A stretch of DNA of 38,848 nt, from contig JAAYBZ010000182.1 of NCBI GenBank assembly GCA_012744445.1, positions 1 through 38,848 on the forward strand. The letters are read 5' to 3'. The position numbers were made by a program, and so were the translations under genes. The stretch comes from Myxococcales bacterium. Lineage in GTDB: Bacteria; Myxococcota_A; Polyangia; Polyangiales; Houyiibacteriaceae. Shown piece by piece: positions 25,165 to 32,609 of this stretch. Position 1 is the stretch's first letter. The number at the start of each line of letters is the position of its first letter. The notes beneath the pieces are model-generated. The model worked only from the letters and a program-made list of their open reading frames with translations, did no database searches and was not told where the DNA came from.

Positions 25165-26298
25165 GTGAGCCTCGAGGTCGATCGCCGCGCCTTTCGACTG
25201 CTTCCCTCGGAGGAGGTGCGGTGGGCGGGTGCCTCGAGGGCCCGCGCCCGCTCCGAGCGATCGCTGCGGCTCGCGCTCCTCTTCCTCTTCGTGACGGCGA
25301 ACGTCGCCTTCCTCTTCTCGCTCGTCCTCGTCTCGCTCGGCGAGCCCGGGAGCGCCGAGCCCCTCTCGCTCGCGGTGCTCCTCACGGTCCTCGCGGGCGG
25401 GCTCGTGGCGATGAACCGCTTCCTCTCGCACCGCGGCGAGTACGTCGTCACCGATCGGCGCGTGATCGTGCGCCGACGCGGGAGCGTGCACGCCGTCGAC
25501 CGCGGGACGGTGACCTTCGCGCGCATCGTCTGGCATCCGAAGATCCCGAACGTGGGCGATCTCGAGCTCGTCGTCGCGGTGCCCATCGGGCCGCTGCGTC
25601 GCACCCAACGCCTCGTGTTCGAGGCCGTCGAGGATCCCGACGTGGCGCTCGCCGTCTGCCGGGGCGCGACGGTGCCTTCGCGCCCCTCCGATCGCTACGC
25701 CGACCTCGTCGAGCGGCTCTCGCCGGACGAGGTCGTGGAGTGGGGAGGGCATCCGCAGGGGCTCCTCCTCGGCTGGCGCGAGGTGGCGACGGCGCTGCTC
25801 GGCGTGGTGACGCTCGCGACGAGCGTGCTCTACGGCGTGCACATCGTGCTGCTCTTGATGGAGCTCGAGACGATGGGCCTCTCCCCCTTCTCCGCCGCGT
25901 GGTGGCTCCTCGTCTTCGCCGTGGGCAGCTCGTTCGCGCTCATGGCCACGGTGGGCGCGACCCTCGTCTGGTACGGCAGCGTCCGCGCGCGTCGCCAGGG
26001 GCGGAGAACCGAGTACCTCGTGACGAGCGAGCGCGTGATGATCCGGCGCGGCCACGCCGAGCTCAGCGTCGATCGCGATCGCATCGTCGACGTGGCGACC
26101 ACGCGCGCCCCCCTCGGCAAGGCGCACCTCCACCTCGTCCTCGAATCCGAGGGCGGGCGCGGGCTGTCGGCGAGCGGCGCCTTCGCGCTCTTTGCGCCGG
26201 CGAGGGAGCCCGTGCCGCCGGTCTTCTACGAGATCGGTCCGGGCGACGTGGAGACGCTCCGCGGGCTCCTCCTCGGGAGAACGCTCAGCGAGGGTTGA
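25165..26298 (+). CDS. Membrane protein with two bacterial PH-like (bPH2) domains
   Basis: A 377-residue protein with an internal duplication. Each half has a pair of membrane helices (about 30-54 and 62-82; about 205-230 and 243-270) followed by a bacterial PH-like domain. The first reads RGEYVVTDRRVIVRRRGSV and the second TEYLVTSERVMIRRGHAEL, the typical Y-x-V-T-x-x-R-V-x-x-R core. Each unit is preceded by an LLPSEEVRWAG / LSPDEVVEWGG motif typical of this family. The domains probably face the cytoplasm; the function is unknown. GTG at 25165 is favoured over a TTG at 25159, which lies within a TATCCT hexamer. The 3' end overlaps the convergent RGG-repeat gene by 14 bases. Confidence 0.82.
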   Translation: MSLEVDRRAFRLLPSEEVRWAGASRARARSERSLRLALLFLFVTANVAFLFSLVLVSLGEPGSAEPLSLAVLLTVLAGGLVAMNRFLSHRGEYVVTDRRVIVRRRGSVHAVDRGTVTFARIVWHPKIPNVGDLELVVAVPIGPLRRTQRLVFEAVEDPDVALAVCRGATVPSRPSDRYADLVERLSPDEVVEWGGHPQGLLLGWREVATALLGVVTLATSVLYGVHIVLLLMELETMGLSPFSAAWWLLVFAVGSSFALMATVGATLVWYGSVRARRQGRRTEYLVTSERVMIRRGHAELSVDRDRIVDVATTRAPLGKAHLHLVLESEGGRGLSASGAFALFAPAREPVPPVFYEIGPGDVETLRGLLLGRTLSEG

Positions 26299-27664
26299 AG
26301 CGGCCCTTCTTCTTGCCGCCGGGCCCCGCCCCGAAGCGACGGCTCGGGCGATCGTCGAAGCCGCGGTTCCGATCGTCGTCGCGGCGACCGAATCCGCCGC
26401 GATCGTCGTCACGGCGCTTGCCGCCGCCGAATCCGCCGCGGTCGTCGCGGCGACCGAACCCGCCGCCCTTGCCGCCGAAGCCGCCGCGGTCGTCGCGGCG
26501 ACCGAACCCGCCGCCCTTGCCGCCGAATCCGCCGCGGTCGTCGCGGCGACCGAATCCACCGCGATCGTCGTCACGGCCCTTGCCGCCGAAGCCGCCGCGG
26601 TCGTCACGGCGCTTGCCGCCGCCGAATCCACCTCGATCGTCGCGGCGTTCGAAGCTGCCGCGGTCGTCGCGGCGACCGAACCCGCCGCGGTCGTCGTCGC
26701 GGCGCTTGCCGCCGAAGCCGCCGCGGTCGTCGCGGCGACCGAATCCGCCGCCGAATCCACCTCGATCGTCGCGGCGCTTGCCGCCGAACCCGCCCCGATC
26801 GTCGCGATCGCGGCGCGGACGCTCGCGCCGCGGCGGGGCGAGGTCATCCATGGAGCGGCGGCGCGGCTCGAAGCCCTCGTCGATCGAGGGGAGCGCCGTG
26901 TCCTCGGCGACGTCGTCTTCGCCGTGGGGCTCGCTCGGTGCGAGGTATTCGCGGTCGAAGCGCTCGGCCTCACGGGCCGCGCGGCGCGCTTCGAGCTTCT
27001 CCTGATCCATCGCGAGGGGCGCCATCTTCTGGCCGATGGCGTGAAGCGCGCGCGAGGCGCGAGGGCCTTCGAGGTCGAGGATGATCCGCTCGGAGCCGTC
27101 CTCGGCGACCGTCAGCCCGACGACGCCCTCGATCTCGGCCTCGAGGAGGGCGGCCTCCGCGCGGACGAACGCGGCGATGGTCGCCTCCTTCAGCGGCTCG
27201 CCCGGGAGCCCGAGCGCACTCGCGCCCTCGGCGGCGAGCTCGCGGGCCTCCTCGAGCGGGAGCCCGAGCACGTCCACCACGAAGGCGTCGAAGCTCGTGA
27301 AATGCTTGGCCTTGTAGAGCTCGGAGGCGACGACGAGGGCGAGCCCCTGCGCGAGCGCCTCACGCGCCGCCGGGTCGGTCCGCTCGTCGACGAGGGGCTC
27401 GAGCGCCTCCCGATGGGCGTCGAAGACCGCCCTGGCGTCACGGTTTCCCACCCCGCGGATCGGGGCATCCGGTCGCGGGTCGAGGAGGCGAGGGGTCCGC
27501 GGGGGGCGCGGCGGGCGGAACCTCTCCTCGTCGCTCGCGGCGAAGGCCTCGAGCTCGGGCGGGAGCCTCTTCCGTTCGGATTTCGGGCGTTTGACCACCG
27601 TGGACGCGGGGTTCGACGCGGCCGCGGCGCGCGCGCGGGGGGACTTTTTCGGGCGGTCGGCCAT
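26285..27664 (-). CDS. RGG-repeat protein of unknown function
   Basis: A 459-residue protein not recognised as a named family. Residues 1-70 are basic and Pro/Arg-rich. Residues about 75-230 look folded and mostly helical (ALAQGLALVVASELYKAKHF, VVDVLGLPLEEARELAAEG, EIEGVVGLTVAEDGSERI), followed by an acidic linker. From residue 286 to about 428 there are twelve copies of a DDRGGFG-type repeat with variable GGK/RR spacers, then a basic end KKKGRFNPR. RGG boxes bind RNA in other proteins, often with condensate formation; no RRM, helicase or other RNA domain is present here. It diverges from rplU and converges with the bPH gene. The repeat is encoded on this strand; the opposite-strand Ala/Val reading is a shadow. 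Confidence 0.78.
   Translation of the reverse strand: MADRPKKSPRARAAAASNPASTVVKRPKSERKRLPPELEAFAASDEERFRPPRPPRTPRLLDPRPDAPIRGVGNRDARAVFDAHREALEPLVDERTDPAAREALAQGLALVVASELYKAKHFTSFDAFVVDVLGLPLEEARELAAEGASALGLPGEPLKEATIAAFVRAEAALLEAEIEGVVGLTVAEDGSERIILDLEGPRASRALHAIGQKMAPLAMDQEKLEARRAAREAERFDREYLAPSEPHGEDDVAEDTALPSIDEGFEPRRRSMDDLAPPRRERPRRDRDDRGGFGGKRRDDRGGFGGGFGRRDDRGGFGGKRRDDDRGGFGRRDDRGSFERRDDRGGFGGGKRRDDRGGFGGKGRDDDRGGFGRRDDRGGFGGKGGGFGRRDDRGGFGGKGGGFGRRDDRGGFGGGKRRDDDRGGFGRRDDDRNRGFDDRPSRRFGAGPGGKKKGRFNPR
26381..26809 (-). repeat. RGG-box coding repeat tract
   Basis: About 430 bases coding twelve DDRGGFG-type units with spacers of variable length. Two adjacent 48-base units (26433-26480 and 26481-26528) are nearly identical copies, showing recent tandem duplication. 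The tract is probably length-variable between strains. Confidence 0.85.
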
Positions 27665-27675
27665 TGGATCGCCCC

Positions 27676-27684
27676 CTTCTAGCA
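27676..27684 (-). promoter_or_regulatory. Possible extended -10 element before the RGG-repeat gene
   Basis: TGC-TAGAAG on the minus strand, 11 bases before the ATG at 27664. Matches the window's recurrent TGN-TANNNT pattern except for the last base. Confidence 0.28.
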
Positions 27685-27748
27685 GCCGCGCGGCGCTCGC
27701 GCTTCACGGTTCGCGCGAAATCGCGCGGGTGGCCGTCGAAGTTTCTTC

Positions 27749-27776
27749 TTGCCAAGTTGGGGGCTGCCTCTAAAAT
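27749..27776 (+). promoter_or_regulatory. Sigma-70-type promoter of rplU-rpmA
   Basis: TTGCCA at 27749-27754 and TAAAAT at 27771-27776 with a 16-base spacer; both hexamers are close to consensus. The predicted RNA start near 27783 leaves a leader of about 48 bases, which contains a short GGCCC/GGGCC stem. This is the best-looking housekeeping promoter in the window. Confidence 0.55.
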
Positions 27777-27830
27777 GCGTGCCCCTGCCTGGCCCACGCG
27801 TCGGGCCCAACCCATTTTCTGGACGACTCC

Positions 27831-28139
27831 ATGTACGCAGTCATCAAGACCGGCGGCAAGCAGTACCGCGTGAGCGAAGGCGACAAGCTTCGCGTCGAGA
27901 AGCTCGTCGGCGACGTCGGCAGCACCGTCGAGCTCGACGAGGTGCTGATGCTCGGCGGCGACGCGCCGAAGATCGGCAAGCCCACCATCCCCGGCGCCAA
28001 GGTCGTGGCCGAGATCGTCGCGCAGGACCGCGCGAAGAAGATCATCGTCTTCAAGATGAAGCGCCGCAAGAACTACCGCCGCAAGCGCGGTCACCGGCAG
28101 CCGTACACCGAGCTGCGCATCAAGGCCATCCAGGCCTGA
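27831..28139 (+). CDS. rplU: 50S ribosomal protein L21
   Basis: A 102-residue L21. [18 protein letters not shown] at the start is the family signature, followed by [20 protein letters not shown] and the basic C-terminal [19 protein letters not shown] block that contacts 23S rRNA. Length is standard. It is followed by rpmA after 10 bases in the conserved order. Transcription probably starts at the promoter at 27749-27776. Confidence 0.98.
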   Translation: MYAVIKTGGKQYRVSEGDKLRVEKLVGDVGSTVELDEVLMLGGDAPKIGKPTIPGAKVVAEIVAQDRAKKIIVFKMKRRKNYRRKRGHRQPYTELRIKAIQA

Positions 28140-28149
28140 GGAGACCACC

Positions 28150-28407
28150 ATGGCTCATAAAAAGGGACAGGGCTCTTCGCGCAACGGGCGCGACTCCAAC
28201 CCCCAGTATCGCGGCGTGAAGGTCTTCGGCGACCAGCAGGTCACCGCCGGCTCGATCATCGTCCGCCAGGTCGGCTCGACCTTCCACGCGGGCCGCAACG
28301 TCGGCGTGGGTAAGGACTACACGCTCTGGGCCAAGATCGACGGCGTCGTGAAGTTCGAGCGCCGCGGCCGGAGCGGCAAGAAGGTCAGCGTCTACCCGGT
28401 CAACTGA
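28150..28407 (+). CDS. rpmA: 50S ribosomal protein L27
   Basis: An 85-residue L27. [20 protein letters not shown] is the conserved N-terminus that reaches the peptidyl-transferase centre, followed by [19 protein letters not shown] and [14 protein letters not shown]. No Firmicutes-type cleavable N-terminal extension. GAGGAG lies at a good distance before the ATG. The usual third gene of the cluster, obgE, is absent: a strong terminator follows at once. Confidence 0.98.
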   Translation: MAHKKGQGSSRNGRDSNPQYRGVKVFGDQQVTAGSIIVRQVGSTFHAGRNVGVGKDYTLWAKIDGVVKFERRGRSGKKVSVYPVN

Positions 28408-28433
28408 AGCGCGTCATCGACGCGAGCCCCTCG

Positions 28434-28460
28434 AGCCCACGCCTCCCGCGTGGGCTTTTT
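28434..28460 (+). terminator. Rho-independent terminator of rplU-rpmA
   Basis: Perfect 9-base stem AGCCCACGC / GCGTGGGCT with a CTCCC loop, followed by TTTTT, 26 bases after the rpmA stop. Confidence 0.9.
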
Positions 28461-28475
28461 CGTTCCGTCTCCCGA

Positions 28476-28556
28476 CGCGAGACCGAAACCGAGCGCGCTC
28501 GAGTCGGCGGCGCGATCGAAAATCCTCCGCCGCGAGATCGAAATCGGGAGCGCTCG
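28476..28556. repeat. Pair of 26-base direct repeats upstream of the GSII gene
   Basis: Copies at 28476-28501 and 28531-28556 agree at 22 of 26 positions, starting CGCGAGA(C/T)CGAAA and ending in a GAGCGC-CTC type dyad. The start-to-start spacing is 55 bases, about five helical turns. Confidence 0.65.
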
Positions 28557-28718
28557 CGCACACCTCTGCGCACCAGAATTCGAGGTTGGAATCCGTCCTG
28601 AAGCCATCCCGAAACCTCCCGGAAACATCGCGAAAACACCTTTGTTAAAGTGTGCATTTTTTTGGCATTCCGCGTTCGATCCATCTTTCACAGCGATTTT
28701 TCGGAGCTAGATTAGCTC

Positions 28719-28757
28719 GGCTCTCGGGACGCAGGCGGTCTCGACGAACCGAGAGCC
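28719..28757 (+). promoter_or_regulatory. Possible structured mRNA leader of the GSII gene
   Basis: GGCTCTCGG (28719-28727) and CCGAGAGCC (28749-28757) are perfect 9-base arms with a 21-base loop. If the TAGATT hexamer at 28708-28713 is used, the RNA would begin at the base of this stem, about 100 bases before the ATG. It does not carry the conserved core of the known glutamine riboswitch. Confidence 0.35.
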
Positions 28758-28821
28758 AGGCGAGCCCGCCGAGTCCGAACGTTTCAAACGCGTGAGAGCG
28801 CGCAACCTCGGGAGTTCATCG

Positions 28822-29838
28822 ATGGCACTGATCAAAGCGGAATACATCTGGATCGACGGCACCAAGCCCGACGCCCTCCTTCGTTCCAAGACCAAGATCG
28901 TCGAGGAAGGGAAGGCTCTCCCCGATTGGAGCTTCGATGGCTCGTCGACGAACCAGGCCGAGGGCCACTTCTCGGACTGCGCCCTCAAGCCCGTCTTCGT
29001 CTGCCCCGACCCGTTGCGCAAGGAGGGTGACCTCCTCGTCCTCTGCGAGGTCTACAACGCCGACGGCACGCCGCACTCGACCAACACCCGTCGCCCGCTC
29101 GTCGAGCTCGAGGAGAAGCACAAGCACCTCGAGCCCTGGTACGGCCTCGAGCAGGAATACACCTTCATGAAGGACGGCTGGCCCTACGGCTTCCCGCCCG
29201 GCTCGCACCCCGCGGTCCCGCAGGGCCCGTACTACTGCGGCACCGGCGCCAGCTACATGTTCGGCCGCGACATCGTCGAGGAGCACCTCGAGGCGTGCCT
29301 CAAGGCCGGCCTCAAGATCAGCGGCATCAACGCCGAGGTCATGCCCGGTCAGTGGGAGTTCCAGATCGGCCCGGCGGGCGGCGCCGAGGTCGGCGACCAC
29401 GTCTGGATGGCTCGCTATCTCCTCCAGCGCATCGCCGAGAAGTACGGCGTCGACGCGAGCTTCGCCGCCAAGCCTGCCAAGGGCGACTGGAACGGCGCCG
29501 GCTGCCACACCAACTTCTCCACCAAGCCCATGCGCGAGGACGGCGGCTACGACCTCATCATCGAGGCCTGTAAGAAGTTCGGCCGCCCCGATCGCATCGA
29601 GAAGCACCTCCAGGCCTACGGCATGGGCCGCGGCCTCGAGGAGCGCCTCACCGGCAAGCACGAGACCTGCTCCTACAAGGAGTACAAGTACGGCGTGTCC
29701 GACCGCGGCGCGTCGATCCGCATCCCGCTCGCCACGCAGATCGAGAAGAAGGGCTACTTCGAGGATCGCCGTCCTTGCGCGAACATCGACCCGTACGAGG
29801 TCGCGCACGTGATCCTCGAGACCGTCACCCTCGACTGA
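28822..29838 (+). CDS. Glutamine synthetase, type II (eukaryote-like)
   Basis: Makes glutamine from glutamate, ammonia and ATP. At 338 residues it has GSII length, against about 470 for bacterial GSI. LPDWSFDGSSTNQAEG is the GSII N-terminal signature. GLEQEYT holds metal-binding glutamates, GPYYCGTGA and MPGQWEFQIGP are GSII blocks, GCHTNFSTKPMR is the ATP region and GVSDRGASIRIP is the C-terminal active site. GSII lacks the adenylylation loop of GSI, so control is more likely at expression or by feedback. ATG at 28822 with GGGAG 8 bases upstream; the GTG at 28792 adds an atypical extension. Monocistronic, with its own terminator and an elaborate upstream region. Confidence 0.95.
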   Translation: MALIKAEYIWIDGTKPDALLRSKTKIVEEGKALPDWSFDGSSTNQAEGHFSDCALKPVFVCPDPLRKEGDLLVLCEVYNADGTPHSTNTRRPLVELEEKHKHLEPWYGLEQEYTFMKDGWPYGFPPGSHPAVPQGPYYCGTGASYMFGRDIVEEHLEACLKAGLKISGINAEVMPGQWEFQIGPAGGAEVGDHVWMARYLLQRIAEKYGVDASFAAKPAKGDWNGAGCHTNFSTKPMREDGGYDLIIEACKKFGRPDRIEKHLQAYGMGRGLEERLTGKHETCSYKEYKYGVSDRGASIRIPLATQIEKKGYFEDRRPCANIDPYEVAHVILETVTLD

Positions 29839-29862
29839 CCTCCCGAGAACGCTCTCGTCGAG

Positions 29863-29894
29863 AGGCCACCTCCGCTCGCGGAGGTGGCCTTTTT
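29863..29894 (+). terminator. Rho-independent terminator of the GSII gene
   Basis: 12-base perfect stem AGGCCACCTCCG / CGGAGGTGGCCT with a CTCG tetraloop, followed by TTTTT, 25 bases after the stop codon. There is no T-run on the opposite strand, so it serves only the glutamine synthetase gene. Confidence 0.92.
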
Positions 29895-29922
29895 CGTGGG
29901 GCGGTGCCCGCCGCTGCAGGCG

Positions 29923-31317
29923 TCAGTCGGCCGGATTGCGCGCGACGTAGATCCCCTCCGGCGTGTCCACGTAGAGCCAGTACTTCCCGGCGAAGTGGAC
30001 GAGGCTCGGGGCGCTCTCGTCTTGCGGGCGGAAGTTCTGCACGCGCCCGAGCACGGGGTTCGCCGGGTGCGGCGTGAAGTCGAGCGACTCGACGGGGCCG
30101 TCGAGGTAGGCGCCCACGGCCGCGATCGAGAGGTTGGATTGGTCGAAGGTGCCGCCTGGCGACGCCGGGCGCGCGATGCCCTGCGCGCCGAGGTAGATGC
30201 GCAGCACGCGGCGCCCGGACTCGGCGCGCGAGACGTAGGCGAAGGGCGCGCGCACCTCGGTGACGTCGGAGAAGCGCGCGGGGTCCTCGAGATCGCCGGG
30301 CACGATCACGGGCGACGCGGCGTTGGTGAACGCGCCGTCGGCCGAGGCGGTGAGGCCGATGCCCTCGCCGTCGCCGCCTTCGTAGAGGAGCACGATCTGG
30401 CCTTCGACCCACGCGGCGCTCGGCGCGCCCACGCGCCCGTTCTCCCAGGCCGACGAGGGCGTGAGCCCCACGCGCGTGCTTTCGAAGGAGAGACCCTCGC
30501 CGCTGGGATCGATGGCGAGGTCGATCGCGGCGCCGCCGTCCACCTCGTAGAAGAGGAGGAAGCCCTCGTCGGTGGCGAGCGCGCTCGGCTGGGCGAGATC
30601 GACGCCCGAGGCCGACGCCGTGAGGATCGGCGCCGAGGGCTCGGCGAAGAAGGCAAGGCCGTCGCGGCTCACGAAGCGATAGAGCACACGCTCGGAGGCG
30701 CCGTCGGTGAGGACGGCGGCGTAGAGCGCGAGCCCGTCGCCCGCGGGCACGACCGACGGACCGCTCACCTCGGCCGAGAGGAACTGGTGCGTGCAGACCT
30801 CGGCCGGGCCGCAGTTGGGCCCGGTGGGGCCGCACGCGATCGCGCGGCAGCGCGCGGCGAGGCAGAGCTCGCCCACGCCGCATTGCGTCTGCGCCGCGCA
30901 GGCGCGCACGCAGGTGCCGTTCTCGCAGACGCCGAGGTGGCCGCACTCCTCGTCGGCCTCGCAGCGCAGCTGACACCGCCGCGGGCTCCCCGAGCAGACG
31001 GTCCCCTCGGGGCACTCGGTGGAGAACTCGCAGAGCTTCACGACGCACCGCCCGCAGACGCACGACTCGGGGAGCGTGCACTCGTCGTCACGCTCGCAGG
31101 CCGCCGCCTCGTGGCCCTCGGCGTGGCAGAGCCCGGGGGGGCGCGTCGTGTCCATCACGCGCGCGCCGTCGACGCAGAGCTCGATGGGCTCGGCCGCGCC
31201 ATAGGGAGAGAGACCATCGCCAAGGGGCGTTCCGTCGACGCCGTCGGTGTCGAGGAAGCCGCAGCCCGAGAACGCGAGGAGCGCACACGCGAGCGCGAAT
31301 CGACGAAGCGCGATCAC
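29923..31317 (-). CDS. Cysteine-rich lipoprotein with beta-propeller-like domain
   Basis: A 464-residue secreted protein of unknown function. The signal ends LLAFSGC with the lipidated Cys at 19. Residues about 35-165 hold repeated CxxDxEC...C...C units (ACERDDEC, CEFSTEC, CEADEECG, CAAQTQCG), the disulphide-rich repeats common in myxobacterial surface proteins. The rest has recurring strands with SRDGLAF, QPSALATDEGFLLFYE, GAPSAAWVEGQIVLLYEG and SAPSLVHFAGKYWLYVD, the pattern of five-bladed propellers of the GH43/GH32-like fold; catalytic acids cannot be assigned. GTG at 31317 overlaps the stop of the upstream FadL gene by 4 bases (GTGA). Last gene of a three-gene coupled operon. Confidence 0.8.
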   Translation of the reverse strand: MIALRRFALACALLAFSGCGFLDTDGVDGTPLGDGLSPYGAAEPIELCVDGARVMDTTRPPGLCHAEGHEAAACERDDECTLPESCVCGRCVVKLCEFSTECPEGTVCSGSPRRCQLRCEADEECGHLGVCENGTCVRACAAQTQCGVGELCLAARCRAIACGPTGPNCGPAEVCTHQFLSAEVSGPSVVPAGDGLALYAAVLTDGASERVLYRFVSRDGLAFFAEPSAPILTASASGVDLAQPSALATDEGFLLFYEVDGGAAIDLAIDPSGEGLSFESTRVGLTPSSAWENGRVGAPSAAWVEGQIVLLYEGGDGEGIGLTASADGAFTNAASPVIVPGDLEDPARFSDVTEVRAPFAYVSRAESGRRVLRIYLGAQGIARPASPGGTFDQSNLSIAAVGAYLDGPVESLDFTPHPANPVLGRVQNFRPQDESAPSLVHFAGKYWLYVDTPEGIYVARNPAD

Positions 31318-32609
31318 CAGCTCACCCTCCCGCCCACGCTCACCGCGTAGACCATGCCGACGATGGAGAGATCGCCTCCCGGCGAGAGCGGATCGTCCTT
31401 GTGCGACGTGCGCGGCGTCATGCGCTGGAACTGCACGCCCGCGTCGAGCGCGAAGGGCAGGTCGAGCCAATCCCAATTGAACTCGAAGGTGCCGCCGAGG
31501 CCGATCACGTGCCGGTTCGAGTCGGCGAAGTTGGTCAGACCGCGCTGCGCCGGCACGGGCGTGGGGACGAAGGAGTAGCCCGCGCGGAGCACGAGCGTGT
31601 ACACGTCGACGTCGAAGGCGTAGGCGCCCGAGACGCGCGGTGAGAAGGTGTTCTTGTAACCGGGCGGCGGCGCGACGAAATCGCTCGCGGGCACCTCGAC
31701 GCCGATCTCGCTCTCGTCGAACTGGGTGATGATGCGCGCGCTCACGGCGTCGAGCGCCTTCCAGTTCTGGAAGAGGAGCTCGGCCGAGACCCGGAGCTTC
31801 TTCCAATCCGCGCTCCCGCCCACGGCGAGCTCGCGCGGCGAATAGATGGAGGGCCCCGCGAAGAGGAGGCCGATCGGCCCGTCGACCGTGGTGCCCGGCA
31901 CGCGGACCTGCGCCACGATGGGAAGCGCGAGGCTGAGCTCGGTGTCGCCGGTGTACCGCGCCGAGAGCCGCAGCCACGGCGTGGGCGTGACGAGCACGCT
32001 GAGCACCGGCGCGATGAGGAGCGGGAAACGGAAGTCGAGCGAGGAGGTCGCCCGCGTGCGGCCCGGCGTCGCGTCGATGTCGAAGTTCAGGTATTCGGCC
32101 TCGAACTTCACGAAGACGCTGATGCCCGCCCCGATCGCCACGAGGTCCTTGAAGCGCGCGGCGAGGGCGAAATTGGCGACGAGGCGGTGCGGCGGCGCGT
32201 CCCACATCACGGCGCGTGGCTGCGTCGCGGGCACCGTGTGGATGCGGAGCAGGAATTGATCCGGGAGGTGCGCCGAGACGCCGAAGCCGAAGTCCCACTC
32301 CTTGACCGAGAAGGGCACGGAGAGGCCGCCGTAGAAGGCGCGCACGTTGATGAGGTTGGCGTCGGCGCCGTTGAGGTCGAGCTTGGGGCGGGCGAAGACG
32401 TAGCCGCCGCCGATCTGCGGGCGCCCGTCGGTCGCCGCGAGCATCGCGGGGTTGTTCACGGCCGCCGCGATGGGATCGTCGAAGTGCAGCATCGCCCCGG
32501 CGTGCGCCATGCCGCGCGTGCCGAAGCCGAGGAGCCGCGTGGGATCGGCCGAAGCCGATCCGACGGGGAGGAGGAGCGCCGCGAGGGCGAGGATGACGAC
32601 GCGCCTCAT
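31314..32609 (-). CDS. OmpP1/FadL-family outer-membrane transporter (second copy)
   Basis: A 431-residue outer-membrane barrel of the FadL/TodX family, which imports hydrophobic molecules. The signal peptide ends GSASA before DPTRLLG. The N-terminal hatch region has GTRGMAHAGAMLHFDDPIAA and AVNNPAML, the usual A-x-x-NPA pattern. The barrel ends in VSVGGRVSW with a C-terminal aromatic residue. It differs clearly from its upstream paralogue, so the two may handle different ligands. ATG overlaps the stop of the upstream FadL gene by 4 bases, and its own stop overlaps the lipoprotein start by 4, so the three genes form a tightly coupled operon. Confidence 0.85.
   Translation of the reverse strand: MRRVVILALAALLLPVGSASADPTRLLGFGTRGMAHAGAMLHFDDPIAAAVNNPAMLAATDGRPQIGGGYVFARPKLDLNGADANLINVRAFYGGLSVPFSVKEWDFGFGVSAHLPDQFLLRIHTVPATQPRAVMWDAPPHRLVANFALAARFKDLVAIGAGISVFVKFEAEYLNFDIDATPGRTRATSSLDFRFPLLIAPVLSVLVTPTPWLRLSARYTGDTELSLALPIVAQVRVPGTTVDGPIGLLFAGPSIYSPRELAVGGSADWKKLRVSAELLFQNWKALDAVSARIITQFDESEIGVEVPASDFVAPPPGYKNTFSPRVSGAYAFDVDVYTLVLRAGYSFVPTPVPAQRGLTNFADSNRHVIGLGGTFEFNWDWLDLPFALDAGVQFQRMTPRTSHKDDPLSPGGDLSIVGMVYAVSVGGRVSW

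Larger units (their letters stand above)
28461..28821 (+). promoter_or_regulatory. Long structured non-coding region upstream of the GSII gene
   Basis: 361 bases with no gene I can support, the longest gap in the window. In order: two 26-base imperfect direct repeats (28476-28501 and 28531-28556), three 11-base repeats ending GAAAC/AAAAC (28604-28637), a T/A-rich island (28640-28713) unusual for this DNA, with weak hexamers TTTCAC (28686-28691) and TAGATT (28708-28713) 16 bases apart, and a 9-base inverted repeat (28719-28727 / 28749-28757) where the leader would begin. A CGTTT-C-AAACG dyad lies closer to the gene. Confidence 0.5.

Noticed and set aside
26381..26809. Possible CRISPR-like array
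   Set aside because: The repeats are contiguous, in frame and of variable spacing without unique spacers; they code an RGG tract.
26192..27682. Ala/Val/Glu repeat protein on the plus strand opposite the RGG gene
   Set aside because: It is the complement of the RGG-coding repeats. The minus-strand reading has a proper start, a folded domain, charged repeats and sensible ends.
28660..28682. Sigma-54 promoter before the GSII gene (TTGGCATTCCGCGTTCG)
   Set aside because: The -24 half is partial and the -12 position lacks GC at the right spacing.
28719..28821. Glutamine riboswitch before the GSII gene
   Set aside because: I do not see the conserved core sequences of that riboswitch. Only a simple stem is visible, so I list it as an unclassified leader.
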